Shown here: piece by piece, positions 44,856-54,500 of the stretch
How positions within the stretch are numbered: position 1 is the stretch's first letter
Layout: each line of letters opens with the position of its first letter
From: Paragyromitra xinjiangensis
Lineage: Eukaryota > Ascomycota > Pezizomycetes > Pezizales > Discinaceae
Length of the DNA stretch: 64,000 bases
NCBI GenBank assembly: GCA_038503065.1
Contig: JBCAMK010000015.1
Span: 1,178,001-1,242,000 of the forward strand
Reading direction: 5' to 3'
The notes under the pieces: model-generated
What the model was told of the DNA's origin: nothing
Databases searched by the model: none
Seen by the model: the letters and a program-made list of their open reading frames with translations, nothing else
Made by a program: the position numbers and the translations under genes

Positions 44856-46365
44856 TCATACATCCTCAAAGTCCGCTTCTTCATCCGAATCATCTTCCTC
44901 CTCTTCCGGCTCTGTAATCTTGACCTTCTTCGTAGCCGGCGCCGACGACGAATCATCGTCAGAGTCATCCGCACTTTTCGTGCCCCCATTCACGCCTCCA
45001 TTCCCTGCCACAGCAGAACTTGCGACAACAGGAGCAACAGTAGGGGTGACAGCCCCACTGTTAACGACGTCCTCAAAATTCTCATCATCCTCCTCTTCAT
45101 CGTCTTCATCTTCCTCCTCGGCCTCCTCTTCTTCCTCTTTCGCCTTTTGCGCAGCAAGAGCAGCGTAGTATTCCGCAATAGCTATTCCCCAGTTTAGCAA
45201 GCGTCTCAGGAACCCAAAGTACAAAGACGAAAATACCATCAGCCTGAACCCCATTAATCCCCTCCGCAGCTGCAGCCTTCTTCTCCTCCTCTTCCCTCGT
45301 CCTTGCAGCGATCCCAATCCCATCTAACGCCCTCGCTTCCTTCTCTGCAGCTTCCTTCGCACCCGCTGTCGTGATCGCTGTCGGGTCGACCGTCGACTGA
45401 GTATGCCATACTGGCAGGGCGTTCTTTTCTGCCTGCGATTGCTTCTTTGCTTGTTCCGCGGCGAGCTCAGCGGCAGTTTTATCAGACGTAGAAGTGATCG
45501 AGATCTCGAGCGATGCGGCATTGGTACGGGAGGGGTTTTTGGTGCTGGTCGTGGTAGTAGTAGGCATAGAAGAGAGCTGGTTCTTGTCGCGCGGGATAGG
45601 CACACTGTTGGCGTGGGCTGTCTCAAAGTCATTTCTAACCCTATTAGCTTCTTTTGCCTTCCCCACAATAACCAGAGCACATACGTTGGCACCACCACAT
45701 CATCAATCAACTTCAACAACTCCACAATCCTCTTCATCTGCTCCATCAACCTCCCTAATCTCTCCTGACTCGTCTTAACCTCAGCACTATCATCATCGTC
45801 CACCAACTTCGTCGGACATCGATCACACAAGAACAACCCATCCTCTGGATCCTGCTCCAACGACACAGCATCCAGCACCGCGAACCGTTTCTGACAATAC
45901 GGACACACATAACCCTTCGTATCCGCATCCTTATTCATCTTCTTCTCAACCTCCTTAACGACCCCATACATCCGATACTTCACCGCATCAATCGTGCCCC
46001 TAAAGTCAACGAAATAATACGTCTTATTCACCGGACGTTGCTGTCCCTCTTTATACTCCTGACGAGTATGGCTACCCCAGTATCAGCTACTAGAACTAGA
46101 ACCCCATCGTAGGGAAACACCTACACGTTGAGCATACGGTCCTCCTTCAGCTTCCCACAAAGCTTATGTAGATCTTTCGTCTGCAGTCCCAGCAGCCTCC
46201 CGAGATCATCGTCGCGGAGCCTGTATAATCCGTGTTAGCGCGGACAAAGAACTCTAATCCGTAGACATACGCGTTATGGATCATGAGCGCATCGATAACA
46301 AGGATATGTTTCGTGTCGTAGAAGGCGCGCGCAACGCACTTCACGAGAGATTTTGCGATTTCCAT
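44856..46365 (-). CDS. TFA1: Transcription initiation factor TFIIE alpha subunit
   Basis: Five exons on the minus strand (46365-46271, 46220-46125, 46071-45685, 45640-45237, 45181-44856) give 435 residues. The N-terminal winged helix starts MEIAKSLVKCVARAFYDTKH then ILVIDALMIHNALRDDDL, and runs on to VHTRQEYKEGQQRPVNKTYY. The zinc ribbon shows YVCPYCQKRFAVLDA and GLFLCDRCPTKLVDD, i.e. the four-cysteine CxxC...CxxC site. A conserved helix RLMEQMKRIVELLKLIDDVV and NDFETAHANSVPIPRD follow. The C-terminal part is low-complexity and acidic (runs of Glu and Asp), ending EEADFEDV. TFIIE recruits and regulates TFIIH at RNA polymerase II promoters. Each splice join is fixed by family sequence (NALRDDDL, NVHTRQE, PTVRNDFE). 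The start is the first ATG in frame and matches the family start. Confidence 0.93.
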
Positions 46366-47588
46366 GGGTGGGTGGCGATGCGACAAGAGATGACGTACGG
46401 AGGACACGGTAAGAGGGTCGTTAACGAGAGTGAGCGACAGTGGATCTCCCTTCCTGAGAAAGAAAAAAAGGACTTTTCAGGAGATGGAGTCGGGTGTGCT
46501 GGGTTGACTCAGGTTGGAGAGAGAGAGAGGCTCTGTTGTCACGGGTGTCCGCGTTGCTGGGCCGGAAAAAGGAATGACCGGGATGGATCCTTGTCATGTG
46601 CGTGCGGAGGCTCAACACGAAGCTTCCTTTTCTATGTGCGTCTTTTTCGAGAAGCTTGGTCCGGTGTTCTATGCATGGTTGGGCGCTTGATATTCGAAGT
46701 CGCACATTGGCCGAAACCAACAAAAGGTCTGCTGGAGGCCAAGTACTTTTCCGAGAATTTGAAAACGGAAAAGGTACCAATATTCGTTAAATCGGGCGGT
46801 GACATGCATTCACCCCCGTATTGGCTTTCTTGCCCAGAGAATGGCCGAGTGACTCTTCGTGAAGCAGGGTTGTCAATCTCACCAACCTACAGACACCGCA
46901 GACCCAATTGGGATGATTATCAACCTTATCAGCGAAGCATAGCACTTGAGCCTTCCTTTATTCCCCAAACTCGATCGTCTCGCGGCACTCAGAAACGTAC
47001 ACACTGATTACTCTCCAACAGAACGGCCATAAAAGTTCCATGTTGACGTGACAAAACACATGATGATCCGGTCCCACACAAAAAGAACTGAAAATCCAAT
47101 ACAGAGCGTACGACAATAAAAATAATACTTGATAAAATCCAGAACAGTAGCACGAAGAAAAACTCCAACAACGAACCTAGGTTCTTTTTTTGGTTGAACA
47201 GAGAAAAGAAGAGAGAGTTAAAACAAAAAAGGAACCTGTAACTAAAAAGGGCTTTTTGCAAATAAAACTACAAGGGTGACCGAAGGAAAGAAAAGAGGTT
47301 GGCAAAAAAAAAAAAAGCAAGACTAAAAAGAAAACCTCCCGGCCCCCAAGAAAACCTTCATTTTTTTCAATTGAGATCATCCTGTCACGGAAACAAAGAG
47401 AAAATTTGCCAAGGAAAAAAATAGAGCAGGCAAAAAACAAATCCCCCCCTGATACAAACGAGAAATCCCCCAAAGGTGAGCATAGGAATTCGATCTTGAT
47501 TTTTTTAGAATTTAACGTTTATCGTATCGTCTGGCGGAGTTCTCCTCTCCAGCGTGATCTGGCTTACCACATGAAAGTCATTTGATGC
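46366..47588. other. Intergenic between TFA1 promoter and RRM gene 3' end
   Basis: It holds the TFA1 promoter. The part at 47080-47470 is strongly A-rich on the plus strand (T-rich on the minus strand) and lies just 3' of the RRM gene. A 243-codon antisense frame at 46276-47007 was judged spurious. Confidence 0.5.
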
Positions 47589-49016
47589 TTACTCGTTTGG
47601 ACGCGGCCTCTTGTTGCCGTGGGGATTATGGGAATCCCACTGCCCTTGGTTCCCTCCTTGTGGTCCACCCGGGAAAAATGCTGGGTTGAAGTGAGGTGCC
47701 GGAAATCCCCCTGGCCCTGCTGCGTTTGGGTAGGGCGTAAGTGAACGCGCACCCGGTTGGAATCCTTGACTGTTATACATACCCATGCCCATGGGGTTGA
47801 AGCCGCCCATTCCCATCGGATTGAATCCAGCGCCCATATCTCCGCCGCCCATCTGACCACCCATAGCCCCTCCCATGCCACCCATGTTACCCCCCATCCC
47901 CATCCCACCTCCCATGTTACCAGCCATACCTGGCATTCCTCCAGCCATCATACCATTTGGTCCCATACCCCTTCCACCTCTCATCCCACCAGCACCTCTC
48001 ATTTGATTCATATTACCGCGCGGAGGAAAGTTGCCCCCCTGAAAGTTTCCTCCTCCAAACTGTTGCATTGGCATACCTTGTGCTCCGAAACCGGTCATTG
48101 GGGCCTGGAATCCTTGTTGCGGTGAACCTTGTGGGGCACCAACAGGGCCACCAAATCCACCACGATTACCCATAAACCCACCTCCCATATTTCCCCGAGC
48201 ACCTCCAAACCCTCCACGATTACCTCTGAAATTTCCACCACCTGTGTTCATACCTCCTCCGGTCATGTTGATAGGGGGCATGTTAGGGGGAGCGGAATGT
48301 CCAGTGCGGTCACCACCACCGCCACTATTACTACCACCACCTCTACCACCTTGGAATCCATCACGGGGTCTGTCACGTTGGGGAGCATCCTTAGGAAGGG
48401 TGCGGAAAGGGTTAACGGCAGGGTTGGTGTACGACACGGTGTGACGCTTGCCCATATACGCGGGTTGATTCCCACCGGCTTCAATCTTAGCTTTCACGGC
48501 AGCAGCTGCTTGGGGCGAAGTAAACTCAACAAAGGCAACTCTAACGAAATATTAGCCTAGTGAACTTATGACTAAGAGTCGGAAAGGGAAAAATTACCCC
48601 TTGGACTTTCCATTTACTTTATGTTCGCTAAAAGTAATATCCTTGAGCTCGTCTTCACACCCGCACTGGTTAACCCAGCCACGAACATCATCGTCAGTAG
48701 TCCACCAATGCAAATCAGCGATATACAGAGCACTGGTTGCAGTCGGATCATAGGGTCTGTCGTCAGGGAGTTTCCTCTTCTGCTTTTGTTGGATATTTTC
48801 CTCTTCTTTTACAATGTTTGAATGGCCGGAATTATCACCGTCACCAGCAGAGCCCATATTCGTATCCTCACCAGAGGGCTCAGTTTTGACTTCGGTAGAA
48901 TCGCCTTGGTTACCAGCATCATCAAGCAGTAGCTCATCGTCTTCTTTCTTAAAAGTAGTCGTGGGTTCGTCAGGATTAAGATCGCCGTAGATATCGATAT
49001 CGAAATCGTCAGCCAT
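47589..49016 (-). CDS. RRM protein resembling CPSF6 (cleavage factor Im large subunit)
   Basis: Two exons on the minus strand (49016-48598, 48540-47589) give 456 residues. An acidic N-terminus (MADDFDIDIYGDLNPDEP) leads to one RNA recognition motif, roughly residues 92-165. RNP2-type ALYIADLHWWTTDDDVRGWV comes first, then HKVNGKSKGVAFVEF as the RNP1 strand across the intron, then SPQAAAAVKAKIE. The WWTTDDD segment is characteristic of the CPSF6/CPSF7 family of mRNA 3'-end processing factors. The rest is a long Gly/Met/Asn/Pro-rich region with GGRGGG and GGxxGNMGG repeats, ending in a basic HNPHGNKRPRPNE (possible nuclear localisation). A role in nuclear mRNA 3' processing is inferred from the RRM type only. 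It could be a more general Gly-rich RNA-binding protein. Confidence 0.85.
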
Positions 49017-50771
49017 TTTTGAGGTTGTGAGGAGTGATTCACTAAAATTGGGCGATGTGTGGACTGTTTCTATCTTTAGGTGATCTTTTTTTCCTTCCCA
49101 AACTTCTTTCTTCTTGCTCTGTTAGGGAACAAGTTACAGGAGGGTCTGTACAATCCATCTCGTAAATCAGCTTCCAAGAAAACAGAACGAGGACAAGTCA
49201 AACGGGTTCCAGCACAGAATTAGAAGAAAAACGCGTAAGAATGAAGAGAAAACCTAGCAAAGCAAAGCAAGCAAATAACAGGGGAAGAAAAAAGGAGTGT
49301 AAAAGCGCCAGAAAAAGCAAAATTTCGCCGTCAAAAAAACCACGTCCAGCAAGGATTCACGTAACCCAAGCCTATACAGAACAAAAAGGGTGGTGATACG
49401 TACACTGCCGGAAGTGTGAATACTAGCTCTCTTCTCTCTCGTAGCACAGGATATTCTTCTTGCTTTGCTCGCTCGCTTGTTACACCAAGAAATGAGGTAA
49501 TAATTTCTCCTGATCTTATATCCCCAGCAAAAATGATTGTTTTTCCCTCACAGGCGAGGATACAGAACGTCAGTGTGCTCCACCAGCGACGACAAGACAA
49601 TAAAGAAACAGAATGTCCTCTCAGTTCCAACAACAGAAGAGAAACAGTTTGTAGCACACAACCAGACCACAGCGTTCCTGGATGGCTCAGGTCGTAAACG
49701 TGAAGACTGGTGAAAGCTGATGTCACTAGGCTACGGTGTAAGAGTCGCGTTGTCGTTGAGTTTGTTGATCAAAGATGATCGGGGGAAGGAGTGGATGGAG
49801 AGAGGCGTAGATGAAGAGAGAGGGAAGGAGGAGGGGAACGAAGGAGCAGAGGGAATAGATAGAAAGGAGGTTGAAGTGGGAGTACGCGAGCAGAGAGGCG
49901 CACGCAGCTGGAAGGGAAGAGACGGGAGAAGGGAGGGTGACGAAGATTCGGGTTTGGCTGGCAAGGCTGGGTAAAGCTACGCACCCTAAACCCTTCTTGG
50001 TGCATTTTGCCCGCCACTCAGCACCAGAGACTGTGTCACCACACAAACGAAAGAGAACAGATACTCTGACCTCACCTGAAGTACTAAAACCCTTTCTACC
50101 TCTTGTACCGTTGTTAAATCTACTAAGAAACTTCGAATATTAATACCGAGTTTAGATAAATTCTTCGCATAACTGCCAATAGCTCTTTAATATTATCACA
50201 GGTAGGTTGGCTAGTGGAAGAGGACGAAATATTTGGAACCAAGGTAAAAACCTGGATTACAAGCGGACTATGCCATTGGGCTGGTTGAGAAGTAATCAAA
50301 TAAAGTCGTAATCAACCCCTAAATTCATTGCGTTTTTTTGACATGTTTGTGGTTGCTGTGCTGTGCGCTACATAGCATAATTTTCGTATACTGATTTGTG
50401 GGATTGGGCATCGGGCTGGGCCGAGCTACATGTCCAGCCACCGTTGCCTCCAAACATGCTTTGGTAAGTCAGATATTTTCGGAAACGCATACTGATTGGT
50501 CTTCAGTCAGTATCTCAGAGTTAGTTTTTACCAATCGTTTTCGACCATTGAATTGTTTAGGTAGGAAGGGTGGAGCCGAATATGCAATCTAGTACAAGGC
50601 TGGATTCAATTAAATAGAATAGTAAAGAAAGTTCAAAGTTTGTAACCGATACGTTTATTTACTCGATATCCTCTCGATATCCTATGACTAACCCTTAATC
50701 CCTAAGGCATTGCTATTCTAATATTGGTGGCCATCACACTGCAGGGTAAATACAAGCTGAGGATTTCATTT
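49017..50771. other. Intergenic, upstream of RRM gene; long polypurine tract
   Basis: No supported gene over 1.75 kb. The plus strand at about 49770-49950 is almost pure purine (GGAAGGAG-like), so the minus strand is a long CT-rich tract. The tract lies about 750 bp upstream of the RRM gene start and could be part of its promoter or a long leader. Frames on both strands are low-complexity (Ser/Leu/Pro or Glu/Gly/Arg) by-products. Confidence 0.55.
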
Positions 50772-51463
50772 TTATTCATCCTTCTTGTGGTAATTGACCT
50801 CGGGGTTCCAGCTGGATTGCAGAACAGTCAGCAATAAAGGAAAGAGAATTTAGATATAATTTACGTTAGGGATCTCACAATAGTGTCTATTACGAAGAAA
50901 AGGATTAGCATAGGCAGCATAAAGAAATATTTTTGGATAAAAACGAACCTTATCTCCGTCTCCCCAAAAGTAATTCTTGGTTCTGATGTTCTGATAAGGG
51001 TACTCGGGGCGCTCTTCAAGAGGGGGTTGGTGCTCCCAGTGCTCCCAATGTTCACTCCAGAGGTTGTAGGCATTGATGGCTGTGACGATGAGGGCCGGGG
51101 GAACGACACTGTATTTGATTTAAGATGGCTCCGTCAGAATCATTCACCTTATTCCGCGCGCCGCACGCCGCACGCCGCCGATTTTCATGTGGGATTCGGG
51201 TAAGACACACTAGAGGGAAATCTTGCGCCAAAGCTCTGTAACATTTATCAGCAAAATATCCAATGGTCTGAATCCGTAGGGTGTGACGGACCGCTCGACT
51301 CGGCAGCATGCTGTTTGACGGCTTCCCTCTCCTTGATAAAAGTACTCTCGGTAGCTTTTGAAGACTCGCTTGCGAATCTTCGGGACTGGAGAGCGAGGCG
51401 CGATTGCTGTGGCCTTGCAGCGGAGCGAGCGACGACACGAGCGAGGATACGAGTGGAGAGCAT
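50772..51463 (-). CDS. COX13: Cytochrome c oxidase subunit VIa
   Basis: Five exons on the minus strand (51463-51292, 51235-51211, 51108-50949, 50886-50879, 50811-50772) give 134 residues. The presequence MLSTRILARVVARSAARPQQ is Arg-rich without acidic residues. Then come LWRKISLYVVPPALIVTAIN (membrane helix) and the signature EHWEHWEHQPPLEERPEYPY. It ends TKNYFWGDGDKTLFWNPEVN then YHKKDE. It is a peripheral/inner-membrane subunit of complex IV that stabilises the dimer and regulates activity. The fourth exon is only 8 nt and encodes Thr-Leu and two bases of Phe. Leaving it out breaks the frame and the conserved DKTLFWNPE. Other in-frame ATGs lie at 51601 and 51655 and would add 46 or 64 residues; the 51463 start was chosen for its typical presequence. 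Confidence 0.93.
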
Positions 51464-51874
51464 TCTGATTGTTTGTGAATTTCTAGACGGAAAACGTTGA
51501 GGGGAAATTAGGGCCGAGGATGATGTGGGGTGTGATGGGGTGAGGTTTTCGAGATTGGAATCAGGGCCGCTTACATAACTACCATTTAGAGGGCTGGTCA
51601 TGACGGCATCAAAATGGTGCTGGATATTGCGCCAAAAATACATATATCTCAGCATGCAGTTTGAGAGTAATTAATAGGCTAGGATCAAGCTCTAGATTAC
51701 GGGAATAAAGAATAGGCCATTTCTATATATTCTTTGATATTGTGATGGCAAGAAGTAAGACGCGTGATATCATCATCAAACGTCGCGTCTTCCCATAGCT
51801 TTACCACCTAAGCAACATCCAAATAGACTGACCAACGTTTATAAGCTTTAAAGTTGTAGAAAAATACCGCATTT

Positions 51875-54500
51875 ATGTCTTTGCGAATAACCACATGGAA
51901 TGGTTAGTTTCAAATTTCTATTTTATTTGCCACACGCTTACATCTAGTTCTTTGCTCTAGTCAACGGTATAAGGTGAGTAGCTCTGATGGAAACACCTGC
52001 AGGAGTAAACAAATTCAGAGCTGATTCGTAAACGAAGGAACCCCTTTGCGTTCCACCCATGGTGTGACCAAAAATCATTTCAGGTATTCTTGGTGGACTC
52101 AACCTTGTCGCCTCCCTAGTGCTCACTATTACCCTTCTAGGCTATGTTCGATATCCTCGAAGCCGACATTGTTTGTATACAGGAACTCAAAATACAAAAG
52201 AAAGACCTTAGAGATGATATGGTATTGGTACCGGGTTGGGATTGTTTCTGCACGTTTCCAAGACACAAGAAAGGTAATCTTCCAAGTTTCATTCCTGGAA
52301 GGCGAAGCTTAGGTTGATGTTGAATATATAGGCTACAGCGGTGTGGCAATATACACTCGCCAATCGAAATGCAATCCAATCAAAGCCGAGGAAGGTCTCA
52401 CCGGGATTCTTGAGCCTCCCAATTCTGCTGCAAAAAGCTATCTAGCATTGCCGGAATCTGAGGCCATCGGCGGTTATCCGGATCTCTTACGTGAGGAGGC
52501 TATTCTCCTTGACAGTGAAGGCCGATGTCTCGTTTTGGACTTCGGAGCGTTTGTTCTTATTGGTCTATATTGCCCTGCGCAAACAGATCCTGCAAGGGAT
52601 GAATTCCGAATCGCTTTTGCTGCAGCATTGAATCAACGGATTAGAAACCTGATCGAGGTTAAGAAGAGGAGAGTGGTCGTAGTTGGTGATCTAAATATTG
52701 CAAGGGATGAAATTGACAGTGCACATGCAAAGGAGATCATGATGGCTTGTGGCTTGGAGGATTATAAGAACACGCCTAATCGACAAATGCTCCATAAACT
52801 GTTGGAGCCTCACGAAACCGGTGTTATGGTTGATCTTTGTCGAGAATTTTTCCCAAATAGGCGTGGGATGTATACATGTAGGTATCAATCTCTCTATCTG
52901 TTTTATCTTCGGTAGGCTTTAGGTTGCCGTTAGGCCGTAGATCTTCCTGCCTTCCTCTTTTCCCCTCCACCCTGGCTATGCTGACTGATATATGCAGGCT
53001 GGGAGACAGCAAAAAACGCAAGGTTTGCCATACCTAAAACCCACTGATAGCATTCTTATCGCACTTCTCCGGCGAAGAACACGAATGTCTCGGCACTGGA
53101 ACGGTTTTTGCGAGGATGTTGATATTCATTTTTGGCTAAGGACTAACATGGTGGTTTCTTCTATAGGCCAGGGAATTTTGGTAAGTTTCAAGAAATCTTG
53201 TCAACGTTTATTTATTTTTACTGAGAATTATCATAGGACAACGAATTGACTACGTATTGTGTTCATCGGACATGAGAGGATGGTTTCGAAAAGCAAATAT
53301 TCAGGAGGGTTTGATGGTACGGGTTCCCCATATCTAAAGTCTCTACTGAGTCTAACATTTTCTTAGGGCTCCGATCACTGCCCAGTATATGGTGTGATAG
53401 GCGAAAAAGTGACAGTAGAAGGTCACGAAAAGTATATTCTCGACCTTGTGAACCCTCCTGGGCTATTTGTCGATGGAAAGTGTCAATTAGCTCAGACCGC
53501 GCCCCAATTGAAGCTTTCAGCCAAGATAAGTGGCGAGTATGCTGGGAGGCAGAGTATACGAGACATGTTTCTAAAAGCCTCAGCCCAATCAATATCTACT
53601 CCTGAAGGGCCGAAAAGCCCATCCCATGCACATCCTAGCTCGGGAACTACGACTTTAAATCAGCATTCACCTACCAAGATACAGCGTGCTACCACTACGC
53701 ACAGTCCATCTACAAAGGAGCTGAGAGGGCTTTCGACTACTGATGCTACAATGGATGGTTCTACTTCTGAGGTTAGTAATTTGGCGGTCGCATATTCGAC
53801 CTCCACTCAATCGCAAGAGCCACCGGCGAAAAAACAAAAGACCTCTAGCTTCCCAATTAAAAAATCATCTACCGCCGTGCAGCGGAAAACACCATCACGT
53901 GGTCAGCAGAATCTGATGGGGTTCTTCCAAAGGCCATCACCCACGCCTGAAAGTCTGGGTTCACCATCTTCTGAGCCTTCGTTGAGCCAACAAAGCGCCC
54001 AAAGTCGCAGCACGTTTACGGATAGTAGCGACTTCAACAAGCTCGACGTTGACTCCTCGTTCCCAAGTACGCCCGACGAACCTTTGCGAATGGAGGATAG
54101 TGTATCGTCAGAAACTGGCGATATTATAGCGCAACAGTTATCTAGGGAGGGGTCATTTCCCTCTGTTGACCCTATCGTCGCCAAAGAGAAATGGTCACAA
54201 TTGTTCACAAAACCTGCAGCACCAAGGTGTGAGGCACATGGTGAACCTTGTATTCAACGTGTTACCAAGAAGCGTGGGGCAAATGCTGGTAGAGCTTTTT
54301 GGGCATGTTCCAGGTTAGTTCTCACCTCACATATTTCTTTGTATATTCTACATTCTCTCAATCCGGTGCGTTAATGTGTAACCTCTAGGCCATTAGGACC
54401 AGGTGGGTCTAGGACTACGAATGGCCAGGCAGGAGAATGGGCATGCAATTACTTTAAGTGGAGCAGTGACTGGAATGGGTTGGGCTCGAGCCCATCATAG
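51875..54500 (+). CDS. APN2: AP endonuclease 2 (Apn2)
   Basis: Ten exons (51875-51902, 51961-51973, 52038-52083, 52141-52273, 52332-52877, 52998-53022, 53166-53179, 53237-53316, 53367-54313, 54389-54500) give 647 residues. The exonuclease III-type core shows MSLRITTWNVNGIRNPF and DIVCIQELKIQKKDL with the catalytic Glu. Next are GYSGVAIYTRQSKCNP, VVVVGDLNIARDEID (Asp/Asn catalytic pair), RPGNFGQRIDYVL and GSDHCPV (Asp-His). A disordered Ser/Thr-rich region follows, holding a PCNA-binding motif QQNLMGFF (53904-53927). A C-terminal GRF zinc finger completes the protein (CEAHGEPC, GRAFWACSRPLGPGG, EWACNYFKWSSD). It repairs abasic sites and 3' blocks in the nucleus. Exons of 13, 25 and 14 nt are fixed by conserved sequence. 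The gene is divergent from COX13 (411 bp between starts). Confidence 0.93.

Noticed and set aside
46276..47007. 243-codon plus-strand frame overlapping the TFA1 5' end
   Set aside because: It starts antisense inside TFA1 exon 1, has odd Cys/Trp/Arg-rich composition, no family motif and no promoter. TFA1 on the other strand explains the region.
51464..51655. N-terminal extension of COX13 from ATG at 51655 or 51601
   Set aside because: The frame is open, but the added residues do not look like a presequence, while the 51463 start gives a typical mitochondrial targeting sequence and family length.
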